Source of the DNA: Hirsutella rhossiliensis
Taxonomy: Eukaryota; Ascomycota; Sordariomycetes; Hypocreales; Ophiocordycipitaceae
Length of the DNA: 64,000 nt
Direction of reading: 5' to 3'
Assembly (NCBI RefSeq): GCF_020360975.1
Contig: NW_025408682.1
Location: forward strand, 496,001-560,000
Made by a program: the position numbers and the translations under genes. Shown here in pieces: positions 45,620 through 58,000 of this stretch. Position 1 is the stretch's first letter. The number at the start of each line of letters is the position of its first letter. Below the pieces are notes generated by a model. The model was not told where the DNA came from. It was given only the letters and a program-made list of their open reading frames with translations, and did not search any database.

Positions 45620-48600
45620 CCCCCTTATTACACTAGCTTCTAGATAGTAGGGCAATAGGTAGAGGAGGGTTCGGTCTAATAAATATAAGGTTATTCCGAT
45701 ATTAAATTCGGCTACTTTATTGTCTATTTAAGGAGGTTGTCTAAAAATAGGGGAGGCTCCTAATTATATCCTATAAAAAAAAAGGGAAGGTAAATACAGC
45801 AAAAGGCAAAAGCCGGGACCCGAGAGGATAGGATATAAGGAGAACCCTCCTCTATATATCCTATCTCCTCGGGCCCCTAAGTTCGTTAACCGCGCCCCCC
45901 CTAGGGCGTAGTTATATAACCTACTCTTCCGCCCTAGGGGGAGTCGAACTTACGATTAATAGGGTTATATAACCTACTCTTACCGTTTAACTAGTAGTTA
46001 TAAGTTATATTTATAACCTTCCTTATAAGGAGGGGGGATAGCGGGGCATCCCTTTAGGTGGCCTAGGTACCGTAGTACCTTTACCGGCGACGTTATTATT
46101 TAGGATAAAAGTAATCCTAAAGGTAGGCTTTCTAATAATATATTCCTTATATTAATTAGTCTTAATTTAGTAAAGCTATCGCGATTATCGTAAGTTTAAG
46201 CGCTATAGTATTATTCTAATTAAGGGGTAGTCTAGTAATAGCTTTACTTCTTAGTAGTAAATAGGGCTAACTTCTACCCCTTAGATCTTTATAGTTTCTT
46301 AACTAAATTAAGATCTAACTACGCTGTTAGAATCCCCTAATCTTAGTATATATAGTAGTGCTCTTATTATCGGGATCCGGCGATTATCGGGTTCGCTATA
46401 GTAGGGAGATATCACGCCTTAGTACGGTAGTTATATATATTATCTCTTAATATATCTTCCGGCCGTATTACTAGTCCTAGTTGCTTAATAAAGCTCTAAT
46501 GCTTTTAGTATATAAGCGCCTTCGTTATATTATTAGCTAGGTTATCTGCTAATACGATCTAGCTAACTTATATCCGATCTTACTATACCTCCTAACGAAG
46601 CTAGTATCTATAAACGTTAACGTGCTTAAGGTTCGTCTTAAGCTTCGCGCTTAATTTAGTTAGAAGCCTAATTATTACGGGACACCTTACGGTCGACAAT
46701 CCAGGTACCCGGAACGACATCTGCTTCCCCTAAGGAAGACACCCCTAACTCCCTAAGGCTCCCCGCGGAAGAAGGAACCCGGAAGCCACCGGGCAAACTC
46801 CGGGAAATCACCCGGAATTCCCGGAAACGACAACCAAGCGGATTGCACGGACATTTCACGGAGATTTCCCCTAGGGACACATTGCACGGGGAATGCACTA
46901 TAATTTCCCGAGTAATAATAAGTTCCTTAGGGACTGCACCGATATTTCCCTAAGAAGTTACCACGAGAACATAGCGGGGAAATTATAGAGAAATACCCGT
47001 GCCTACCCGGGGAAAACACCGGGAAATGCCACTAAGACACCGCACCACTGTCGCACGATCACAAGGTTAAGACATTACTCGGTTAAAGCCCCGAGTAAGG
47101 TCTTACGCTCGCTATGGTATATATAGAGGATAGAGAACCCGCTAGATTTTAGGCGGGCAGAGAAGAATACAGACAGTCATTACTACTCTCACTTTAACTC
47201 GCAAGACCGGTAGCCAGTCCGTATTCAACGCGCGTAACAACGTACGGTAGCTAGTCCGTATAACACGTTTAAAACCTACGTACGGTAGCCAGTCCGTTTT
47301 ATTACCCGTTAGACCCGCACCGGATCCGGGCAGACGGCAAGGTTAACGTACTAGCCCCGTACTGAGGGACTAGTGCATAACACTAATAGTCTAAAGGTTA
47401 TTATATTAGAGCTCTATAGTCCCTTTAATACTAATACTAAGCTCCTTAATTAGTCGGCTAAATACTACCTATTCCTTAGCTATCTATAAGAGTACTAATA
47501 ATTTAGCTTCTATAGAGGACGTTATTATAGTAGCTTACTTAGTAGCTTTCTAGTTAATTAGCCTACTAAGGAGTAGGAATACGTATCCTTATAAGGACTT
47601 CCTAGTCTCTAGGTTATCGGCGTATAAGAGTCGGATATATATATTAGCCGCCTTATTAGGTTTATCGTAGTAAAGTAGATATAGCGGTTTCTCGTATAAT
47701 AGAGGTAAGCTAGGCACTTACGTGCTTCGTGCCTATAGCGCGGCCCGGGGTTATAATTATATTAGGCTAGCTTTCCGGCTATAAATGCGATATCTAGCCT
47801 AGTATAAATTGCTAGATAAATAAGCGACCTAATTAGAGAGAGATATTTATATATCTCTTCCTTTAAGGCCTACTTTTCGTAGGGGACAAGCTCTTCTATT
47901 ATTAGCGGGATCTTAGGCTTACGAAGGATATTATTATTAAGGATATAATATTTCTTTGCGGTCTTAGAGATATAGGAAGCTTACGAGAGCTATATCTTCT
48001 TAAGATCCCTATCCCTAATAATCTCGATACTAAGGGACTAGCGTAGCTCTCCTATATACGCAACGGTATATTTCTTTATAATAGCCTTATATAGCTCTTC
48101 CTAATCTTATTTTTGCCTTTTTGGATATATTATAACGATATTATCTACGAAGATAAAGATAATAACGCCCTTATAGACTAGTACGTAGGCGTCTTCTACT
48201 AGCTGCTAGGCTCCTAGTTTAGTAAAGAAACTAGATATCTCTTTAAACTATAGCTTTAGAGAGATATAGAGCCCGTATAGTGCTTTTAATAGCTTTAGGC
48301 ATAGCCTAGGCATTAAGAATCCCGGTAGAGCTAGCAATAGACTTCTTAGCGTAGGATTGCGTATAGAAATACTGTTTTTACGTCGTATTATTCCGTCTCG
48401 AAGTCCTCGAGGCAGCAGAAGGCTATTAGTAGTCGAAATATTCGTACTTATAGGGTAGCTATATATATATCCTCGTTACCTTCGGGTTATAAGTCTCTAC
48501 GAACTATAATATATACTTTAAAGCGTATAATATACCCTTATTTATCGGTCTTATATATAAAGACCTAACGTAAGGGGATTAGGAAGTAACCTTTCTATTT

Positions 48601-51600
48601 AATAATAGCTTTTAGGATAGTCTTCTATATGCCCCTTACTAGGTTTTCCTCTATTTCGCGGTCTATAGCTTCCTTCTACTCGTATACGAATTCTAAAGCT
48701 ATTACCGCGTTAAAGGAGGTAGGGGGAGGCGGTATATCTTTAACGTAAAGCTTATACTTACTTACCTTTACGATAATATTATTAATAAGGGATTTCTTAG
48801 GCCTACGAGCCCGTTTTCCTTTAATAACGTTGCTTAGGTTAATCCCTTATAACGTATCCTTTCGTCTACGTTATTCTTATATTTATAATGTCCTTAAGCC
48901 GGCCCTACTAACCGCTAGGTTAAGGGTGCGGGGTTCGGACTAGGGGTTATCTTCTTAAACCTATACTATAATCGTTCCTTTACCCCCTAGGTTAAGAGGT
49001 ATATTATTGCGTTCGTCTTAAGGAGACGAGTCGATTAATATAGGTATCGTATCTTTAAGCTATCTCCCTAACGAGATATAGGAGGGGTTGCTAGCTATAG
49101 TATCTATTGCGGGCGTAGGAGGCATAGAGCTTAGTAACTCCGTGTTAAATATAGTATTAGGTAGAAGGGGTAACGTTAAAATCTCTATCCCTAGGCCTAC
49201 TATTTCTAGAGGGGAAAGATATATATATCTATGTAATCCTTATAAGGGCGTCTTTAATCCCTAATCTTCCGGAGTATATAGGGGCAATAGGTCCTATAAG
49301 AGGGTAATTACTTCTTCCGGCGTCTAACCGTTATCCGTATTATCGTCGGATAAACTTAGTACCCTAAAGGTTTTAGGTTCCCCGCTATCTATAACGTCGG
49401 TTACGGCTATATCTCTAAGGATATCGTAGCTATATATTTAGACTAGCTAGGCTTACTCTTCTCTTTTTATATCGTAGCTTATAGACTCGTTAAACTATAT
49501 ATTAGCTAATACTATTAGTTTATTCTATCTAATTAATAGTATCTATACGACGTATTATTAAGTAGACCTATAGCTTACTAGGTAGCCGATATAAGCTCTC
49601 TACTTAAGGGGTAATTACGTCTTATATAACTTAATATATTCTAATACCGTAATTATTATTAGGAACGCTATATAGCTAAAGACCCTTAAATATATAATAT
49701 CTAGTTTAATATCTTTAATATAGTAATATAGTAGATTATTTTCTTTTATCTAGGTCTACTAACGCTTATATAGGCTCTGCTAGCTATAATTATATAATTC
49801 GAAGGGTATTATATTAAGTAGGTATACCGCTATATAGTATATCTCTAGCTATAGCTCTTCTAGAAGCTTTAAGTTAAGCCTTATAACCCTTACTTTTTCC
49901 TTTACTATTGCCCCTAATCTCTCTACGTAACCGTTTTACGTAGGCGTTAAAGGGGCTAACTATATAACTCGTATCCCTCTATTAGTTATATAATCTATTT
50001 ATTCTATTATTAAAAGAGCCCTTTCCCGTTAGTAACTAATATAGTTATTTTAACTCCGTACTAGGTCTTAAGTAACGCTACGAAGTTATTAAAGATATCC
50101 CTAATACCCGTTTTTCTTTCTATTAGGTAATAGAACCTTATAGATATATCTATATAGGTAAATAGAGCGAAGTTCTTTTCCCCGTTATATACTATTATAG
50201 GGCTAGGGTAAAGGTCGAAGCTAACTTATACCCCCGGACCTTTAGGCCTTAAGGATAGTGTTTTTTTTAAGACTTCCCTCTTAGCTTTCCCTATTGCGTA
50301 TATCTAATAGCTATATATTATAGGGCCTTAAAGCTTAGTACCTAAGCAGGCTTCTAATAGCTTCTCTAGTAATTTTAGACTAGGATGCCTAAGGCGGCGA
50401 TGCTATAGGTTACCTACCCCCCTAGTTAGCGGCTTAGGCGCTTATATAACTGCGAATACCCGCTTATGCTATAGGAGTATTCCTATTACGAATTAACCTT
50501 CGAAGTCGGTTAGTTTAATACGAACCTCCTTTATAGGTTCTAAATAAAGGTATCCTAGGAGCTAGTTCTAGAATATCCCTACCGTTATCCCTAGCCTAGC
50601 TAAGAAGACACTTATCGGCATTTCTAGGATAAAGTAGGCATCTAGTAGGGTTATCTTTCTACTATTAATTATAGGGATAACTGCTATTCCTATTCCTTAT
50701 ACCCTAAAGGCTTAGTCTCTAACCTAGACTTCGTCGGTAGAACCCTACTTAAAGGTTCCTTCCTAGAACTAACCTAGGTTATTAAAGAGGTTAATATCGG
50801 CCCCTAAGTTATATATTAATTTATCGGTAAGTAACGGCGTTCCCTTTATAGCCGTATTTACCCTAGATAAAGTAACTATATTAATAGTCTTTCCTAGCCC
50901 GTTATTGCTAATAATAGTATCTGCTAGTTCTCTTCCTTTAGGGTAGGAATTAGGGGTCTAGGCTATGCATTTTACTTTCTCGTTTAAATAGTCCTTTAGC
51001 CGTTTTTCGATATTCTATTTAGCTAGATCACTATATTTCTAGCCTATTAAGGGCTTCTTATTATATATTACCTATAGTAAGTAGCAATTTTCCTACTAGC
51101 TTATTAAGCTATTAACGTGCTACTTATAGCTAGCGCATTTAGCTTAGGTGTCTAATTTCCTAGAAATTTAATTAGCGCTTCCCCTTTTTACGGGTAGTTA
51201 CGACTTCTTTCTATAGGTATATTCTTATTTAAAGTTAGCGATTAGGTTCCTTAGGGGAAGTTAATCTTTACCGTGTCTTTTATTATAGAGGTCGAGAGCC
51301 CTTATTATTATGGACTAATATAGGTCCTACTCGTCTACCGCTATAAGAAAGTCTTATCTAATTCTTATATCGTTAAGTATATCGACCTTAAGGTCTCGTA
51401 AATCTATAATAATTTAGTCGAGCTATTCTACCTATGCTTTCTAGTCTCGTATGCCTCTTTTATTAATAAAGGTCGTATATCTCTCGTAAATTAGCTTTTT
51501 CTCCTTTACCCCTAAAGGTAGGGCTTACTTCTTTAATTCCATAATTTTCTCTCTTAGGCTATTATATATTAGGGTTATCCCCTAAAGCCCTTTACTAATC

Positions 51601-52200
51601 GTTTTCTTAATTAATTCTTCGAGTGCGATTAGGGCTTTCTACTAGACCTTATAGCGATCGAATTATAGCTAGAACCTTTTCTTAAGGTTGCGAAAGTCCT
51701 TTATATCCTAGTATCGTTCGTTATAGCTATTCGCTCGCTAGGAACGTAGCCTCGGTTTTATCTTCTCGTTAAGAAGGTCTCCCTCTAAGGTTAACAATAA
51801 ATTGCTCCTAGTCCGGCTATTAGGGCTATTTAAGCTCCTTTATGCCGTCTAGGTTAGTATATTCCTAAATCTCGTGAGTCTAGGCCCACGATTTAATCCC
51901 CCTAATCTATAGGGTCTAATTAAGGCTTTCCTTTAGTCTTACGATATAATTATCCCCTCTTACTTCCTTTAACGTTATCTTAGGAAAATAAGGGGTTCTA
52001 GCTTAATAAGTAATATCCTTCTTTAAGGGATACGTAATTCGTATAATTCGTGTATTTCTAGTAGTGCCCCTTAGTATAGCTAGGTTCCTTGCCTTAATAC
52101 TATAATTTAAGCGTTATAACGGCGTTAATAGCTCGTAAATAGCTTTAAAGGTAATATCGGCGGGCAAAAGATAGTCTAGCCGTGTAGGCCGGGCTTATAA
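45620..52200 (-). mobile_element. Internal region of RIP-degraded copia element
   Basis: Coding is destroyed, yet traces remain on the minus strand. Around 48.1-48.2 kb a frame reads VYKGVIIFIFVDNIVIIYPKR, an RT active site YVDD-like with Asp changed to Asn, as RIP would produce. At about 51.1 kb a Cys/His-knuckle remnant (CASYK..HVNS) is readable. The order gag (right) to RT (left) fits a minus-strand copia element. Stops (TAA/TAG) occur every few codons in all frames. Confidence 0.75.
46673..47382. repeat. 710-bp solo LTR of another family inside the RIP-degraded element
   Basis: GC-normal island in the TA-rich element, flanked by the direct repeat CTAAT (46668-46672 and 47383-47387). The right end is GCATAACA; the left is TATTACGG, which would read TGTTACGG before a TG-to-TA change. 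It contains a motif like CGGTAGCCAGTCCGT three times, about 40 bp apart, at about 47203-47300. No internal coding region is present, so it is a solo LTR. Confidence 0.75.
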
Positions 52201-52491
52201 CTCTCAAGCAGTGGCTTGAGAGCATAGTAGAAGAAATAGGGGCATAGAAAGGTGAATTTAGTGATGTATATCTTCGTCTATCTATTGGGACAAGGGAGGG
52301 GCTTATATAGGTACAGTGACTATATATAGCTAGCTAAAAGAGGGCAATAGGATATTCCTATACCTGAGTTAGGCCTACATAGTGTCCTTGGGCTAGGGGA
52401 GTCATGTTGTTCAGGCAGGCTTCCTTGTGCATGACTATTGGGTCTACTGAGCATGACTGTGGCCTCTTATGCCCACTCTCTCTCCTCAACA
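52201..52491 (-). repeat. 5' LTR of the inner copia element
   Basis: About 291 bp. On the minus strand it starts TGTTGAGGAGAGAG and is less RIP-damaged than its partner at 45328-45619, keeping many CA and TG dinucleotides. Confidence 0.82.
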
Positions 52492-52570
52492 AAGATATAT
52501 ATTACTAAATTTACCTTTCTATGCCCCTATTTCCTCTACTGTGCTCTCAAGCCTATGCTTGAGAGTAACA
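52492..52570 (+). repeat. Right fragment of the outer, interrupted LTR
   Basis: Begins with the duplicated AAGAT and continues as the inverted counterpart of 52201-52270, ending near CTTGAGAG at about 52565 or TAACA at 52570; the exact end is uncertain. Confidence 0.75.
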
Positions 52571-52693
52571 GTAACGACAATTTATATTCGGAACTAGAAC
52601 CGTTGTGGATACTCGCCGCCGCAACCGAAGAAATGCTATAACCAGACGCACACCGTCGAATGTCGCTGGTATGGCTTGCTTCCCAATTCGCCT

Positions 52694-54644
52694 CTAGTCT
52701 ATCCTTTCTTTCAAAATGACTTCCAGGGGCTTCCCTGTATATATTATGGCGAAGTATTGGTCCCATGCGAAGTCTTCTTCCCTGTTGAGACGTGTCAAGC
52801 AAGATCCTCGAAGTGACAATTGGGGTACTGACGACATGTTATGTGGATCAACGTGAAATCTCCGAAAAACAGTGGCAAATGTAGTGAAAATCTCAATAAG
52901 TGCGAAGCTGTCAGGTTACCGTGGAAGTTAGCTGCGGTAGAGGAAAATACGATTCATTACACGGCATACCGTTCACCGCGACACATCCTTCGTCCCCTCG
53001 AGAAGGCCACGAGCGAATTAGGTTGGTCCGCGGTGGTCCACCTTTCGGGTTTAAACTTATCCGTATCAGGGAATACTGCCGCATCCATATGTACAAAATA
53101 CGAAGACGCGGCAACGACAGTCTGTAGGGGGTTATAAAAGGCGAACAGCGATGTGACCGAGACAGTGGGCTTTTACCTTTGCAGGGATGCTATGGCCGTC
53201 GACTTTGGCACCACCTGGGCCGACTAATCGGGCAAACCCAGTTGCTAAACCATTTAGACGTATACTCTCTCTAACTACTCCGTTCTGTGTTCGTTGTATT
53301 CTTTCGTTAGAAATGCATTTGTGCGTCGTATACAGCGAATACCCACAAGCAGGGGAAGATGACGCAAAATCTCATATGGCGGCACAGAAGTGCGAACGTC
53401 GGGCCAAGCAGATTGGAGCTCCTCATACAGACGTTTCTGCAGTTGCGGGTCCTGCGACGTCATGAACGTGCCGAAAGCCAGAATATTTGCTTGGTCAAAG
53501 CCACCAGCCAGCAAAACTCCAAAAGCCTCAGACCGCAGGACCGCATCCGAAAGAGGCGTGGCCATCTTTGACTCACTTCTCAAATGAGCGTTAATGAGGC
53601 GCTGCATTATGCAGTCCGCATTTTTCTGTGCGGTCTGTCTTTTCTCAAGGCGGACAAGATCTGCCACAATCTGTATGAGATGTAAGTGCTTGTGGAACAC
53701 CTTGAGGTTTGAAGAACCTACGTCGGACACCTGATACATCCCGTCAAAAGCGCCAGTTGCCAATGACACTAATGAGCGGGGTAGGTGATTAACAGCAGCA
53801 TTTAATCTTGGAAAGTTCCTGGCAAACCACAGTGTCCAGTTGATTGCGTTGCCAATGGCAACAGTAACCGGATCATCAAAGTCCTCGCTTGCTAAGGATC
53901 TCAGGTCTATAGGAATGTAACTGAAAATGAACTCGTTAATTATGCGCAGAAAAAGTGAACGATAGCCCTTGGCCAGATTGCAGGGCAGACCGTTTTGCGC
54001 CCTCAGTGAGAGGAGGCTGCTGAACCTCTCCACCTCCTTAGAATCAGCAAGACAAGGTCAATCCAGGGCCGCTCAGGAAGAACTTACATTTTCTCTGATA
54101 CTAGGCTCGCACCGATCAACATGCCTGTTTGCAAACAATGAGGACAACGGGTCAAAGCGTGCTCTGTGCAGTGCCGGGTCACTCATGCTGAAGAATGAGT
54201 CGGTCTCGCCACGAAGGTGAGCGTAAAAGTTTGGATCTTTAATTCCATTGAATGTGCTAGAATAAATATCGTAAAATGCTGCCGGACTGCAGAACTCCAG
54301 CTACCAATTGTAAGTAGCTGCCCAAAATACCATACTACAAACCGTGCATCGGTCGGTTACCTCGTTTGGAGAAATGCGAATAACTGGCCCTAAATGATTC
54401 TTAGACAAGATCTATCTGAGTGATATATGGAGTTACCGTATTGTTTTTGCAGGTGAATGGTTTTGTGTAGCAACTTCCCATGCTTCCAGCACTGGTAGTA
54501 TGCGCGGTATAGGGTTGAGGCTGCCGCCAGCTTCGGACCGGGAAATCTGGCCAGGGGGTGCAAATAGAGCCTGTAGAAAATAATTGCTGCCCTGTAAGCC
54601 AGGAGCAGCGAAAATAATGTTGTACCTAGGGTACGTATGTCCAT
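52694..54644 (-). CDS. Cytochrome P450 monooxygenase, seven exons
   Basis: Complete microsomal P450 of 537 aa. Exons: 54644-54437, 54389-54361 (29 nt), 54300-54088, 54036-53347, 53284-53177, 53121-52970 and 52907-52694; introns 47-62 nt. A membrane anchor (LGTTLFSLLLAYRAAIIFY) is followed by the proline-rich hinge LHPLARFPGPK. Later motifs are GPVIRISPNELEF, the K-helix ESIR (386-389), FKPERW and the heme loop FSRGRRMCRG with Cys463. The I-helix reads LLAGGFDQAN, so Gln stands where most P450s have the proton-relay Thr. The N-terminal half resembles fungal trichodiene-oxygenase-like P450s, but the substrate is unknown. The stop lies only about 125 bp from the retrotransposon nest. No other biosynthetic genes are adjacent. 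Confidence 0.88.
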
Positions 54645-55066
54645 GTTAGCGGGCTTGAGTGATCTGTTTGTAGTCTGTCACTCTTTGAATTTCAACTGTT
54701 AAACGCTGTTATTGGAACATGGAGTAACGACGAAACTGAGTAGTGACAGTGACGTGCCTGAAAGGATTAAATACCCAAGACGCGGCTAAGCATGCTCATG
54801 TCCCGGCACGAGCTGTGTAACAGGCTGAAATAGCGGTCTGTCGCAGTTCACCACGTCAGCTTCGTATAGAGCTGAAACGCGCATGAGAGACATGGGTTGG
54901 AAGGCAGCCCTTGTCTTGGAACAAGTTGGATGGTGTGGTTCTTCCCTTGACACTGCGCTCTGCACCGAGACCGAGACTCAGATCCCCATGCCTACTGCGT
55001 CAGGGCTAGACTTGTAAATTGGGGCCCCACGGGTACCCGTGGGGGACCCAGAAAAGTAACGGGTGG
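54645..55066. other. P450 upstream region and left flank of the recombinase element
   Basis: Presumed P450 promoter. A 20-bp perfect palindrome sits at its right end (55025-55044). Confidence 0.45.
55025..55044. repeat. 20-bp perfect palindrome
   Basis: Each half is CCCCACGGGT or its complement, centred on GTAC. It lies about 20 bp outside the putative left terminal repeat of the Crypton-like element and just inside a GGGG/GGGG frame. Confidence 0.9.
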
Positions 55067-58000
55067 TGTCACAGGTCCCGGGGCCGGCTGACCGGTCATC
55101 CGGTAATCGGATTACCGCCCCGCCCCACGCAAAACCATGTCGTTTTCGAAGGCCCGGCCCTGCGGGGCTGGCGTTTTCTTAGTCGGATTACCGCCATCGG
55201 ACGGCAAAATCGAAGGTCCACGCCCGCGGGGCCCTGCGCGAGACCTTCGATTTCGGTCTCGCTCACGCGCGTTGCGCTCCACCTCCCTCCTCCCACCTCC
55301 TCCACCACCTCCTCCATTGCCACCGTCGCGACGGCGACCGCCTGCACCATGTCGAACGCGATAGAGGATCCCCGGGTCAGGGCGGCCATTGAGCACTACC
55401 TGTTAGATCTGGAGAACACCCAGCCGAAGAATACGAAGCGAAATTATCGTCCCAAGCAGGAAGAATGGAAGGCAAGCCCGCATGCGCGCCCTGCAATCTT
55501 CATGTAGATCCATGCATTGACTGCCTCACAGGAGTGGTGTCAAGCCAACTGGCCTGCGATCCCGGACGTTTGGCCGGCCTCGGTACCACAGGGCCAACAG
55601 CTACCGGGAGACCTGGTCGATGAAGGAAAGCTCTTGCTCTTCATGAAGGAGGTAGTGGCATCACGTCCTCCAAAGAAAGGAAAGAGGGTCGCCGATGAAA
55701 GAAAACGACACCTCGAGGCTCAGGAAGCCAAGAGGGCCGTGAAAAGACGCAGAGCACCATCAGGTAACAGATGTTGATCACGGGATGTGGTCGTCGGACT
55801 GAGCCAGCCCATCATACTAACACCCAGCTTCCCCCAGCAGATACCATCGTTGTAGGCGGCGGAGGTAGCGAATACGAGTCAGACTCCGACTTGGAGTTGT
55901 ATGAGTCCACGCTCAAACTACAGTATAATACTGTACGGGGCTACGTCTCGGCCATACAGAAGCTTTACGACGAGCAGAAGAGCCGGGAGTCAATCCTGCG
56001 GCCCGGCCACGGGGTGGCACTGAAGGCGCTCAAACGCAGCATTCTTGCAACGACTTGGAGCCGGAAGAGGAAGGAATACATGGACAGGGAGTTGGAACTC
56101 TGAGAGATGTGTATGCGCCGGCGCAGATGCCCGACCACACCAACGTGGCATGGTCCGAGAGGAGAGATCGCCTGCGCCCTGAGGACGCAGGTGGACTTTC
56201 TGCTCGGGAACCACATGCTGCTGCGGTCCGGCAACCGCCTGCCGATGGAGTTGGCAGACTGCTTTCCCTGGACTTACCCAACGAGGGCTTCAAGGCCCAG
56301 GGTATACCACGAAGGCGCTGGTTGTCGTGATGAACTGTGGGAAGACCAACCAGCACGGCCGCATGGAGTATGGATCTGCTTTGCGGCATCGAGATCCGCG
56401 ATCTTGTCTCATCGGCGCCCTCGCGTTCTGGCTTTTCTGGCGCTGGCAGGTAGAAAAGGCGGAAAGGTTTCCGTCTTCCAAAGAAGCGAAGACTGGTATG
56501 AAACGAAGGTGCTCCGCCGATCGGCGAAGGAGCCTCAAGGTAAGCGTGATGGCATTCACCGGAATCCCATAACTCAGAGGGTGCATCGACCCTTTCACTC
56601 ACCGAATATACAGCTCCGTTGTCGGGCCAGACTGCCCGAGAATGGACGTCCAGGTTCTACAAGAAGGCCGGCATCAAGGTCTCCAAGGTCAGCCACGCGC
56701 CTAGAGTGGCCGCGACGCAAAACGCCGACATGGCCGGGTGGATGAAGGCCAGGCATGTCATCTGCCCTAGGCAAGCCGCCAACCCCTGGCCTGGGCTGAC
56801 CCGAACTATACAGATCCGCCGAGCCGGTCGTTGGAATAACGGAGACCAAATGACCGGCTGCTATCTGACTTCCTGCCTTTCGAATTCAGGAGGCCGTGGC
56901 CGACTTTGACCCTGAATGGTCGGGGTCTTATTTCGTGCCCCGGGCCACCGTGAGGCCGCCTGTGGTGCTACTCGTGCAGGTCTGGCCTCAACTCGACAAA
57001 TGGAAAGAGGCCCACAGTAGCCCTTTCTCAGATCTCGGGTGGAGCAGAACATGGCCGCCGGCGCCTTCTTGGAACTCCTGGAGTGGCTTCGAGAGGTGCT
57101 CCTGCAGGACGCTGTCTTCCTTCGCGAGTCCTACCCCGACCATCCTATCTTTCAGGATCCGGTCTTCTCTTGCCCCGAGTTTGAAGCGTTCGCCAGCAAA
57201 GTTCAAGACACATGCACACGGGACCACGAAGACAGCCATACCACGGTCATTCAAAAAGCGATCCCGGTGGTTGCGGAGAAGCTGCGCACAGTACTGACTC
57301 AACAGGTCGCAGCCGAGCAGTTAGCTGAGCGAAGACATCTAGACCTTTTGGGGGCTTCTTACGAACTATGCACAAAGTTGGATGAGTTTGCGCAGGCCAC
57401 CTACACCGTCACCTTCAGCCCCGGCCAAGGTGCTGCAGGTCAACATGCGGAGATCGCGGAGCTCATCAACAGAGGCGCCGCGCTCCACGAGAGACGGTCC
57501 TCAGGTCCGAGATAGGCCCTTCGCAAGCGGGCGGTCCGACATACGCTCCGCTCTCTAGAGCAGCAGCAGGAATGGTGCAAGCGGGCCAGGGCAAGCCCCC
57601 AGGAAGAGCGCATGGCGAGCCGCCTGGGCCGCGCGAACCTCCGAGCTTCAAGCTCCCCGTTCTGTCAAATCTGTACAGGAGCTGCTGCGTCTCTGGCGGC
57701 AGGGCTGGGGCGAAATGCCTTCTGTGGATTCTCTTGAGCGAGACTGGGGTGCTCGATGGCGGCCATCTGCAGAGAAGAATTACCTTTCCACGCGCAAGAT
57801 CATCGTCGATGAGGTTCGGAGGCGGGCCCAGTCGGACGGCTTAACTGAAGATATCGTGGCGAGGCAAATGGACGAAGAACGTGGACCCAGCTCTTTGGAT
57901 AAGTTGTTCAAGGCCATCCGAAAGGACAGGCAAGGCGAAAAAGGACACAAACGTGCGTCGGGGCAATTCAACGTCGGTGGTAGCGAAAAGTCGATGGCGC

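Larger units (their letters stand above)
45112..52570. mobile_element. Nested, RIP-degraded LTR retrotransposon block
   Basis: TA-rich block with almost no open frame above 60 codons. An older plus-oriented LTR is split into 45112-45327 and 52492-about 52570. Between them sits a minus-oriented element of the same family with LTRs 52201-52491 (5') and 45328-45619 (3'). The sequence AAGAT is duplicated at 45323-45327 and 52492-52496, as expected for integrase. The two outer pieces minus the 5-bp duplication add up to about 290 bp, the LTR length. Substitutions between LTR copies are mostly CA-to-TA and TG-to-TA, the RIP signature. Confidence 0.85.

Noticed and set aside
53180..53225. Hsp70-like AVDFGTTWAD text on the plus strand
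   Set aside because: Ten residues only, in a frame with an immediate stop, and inside P450 exons on the other strand.
53275..54033. P450 as a truncated pseudogene
   Set aside because: The open frame ends before the heme loop, but splicing at consensus sites restores the K-helix, PERW and heme motifs downstream.
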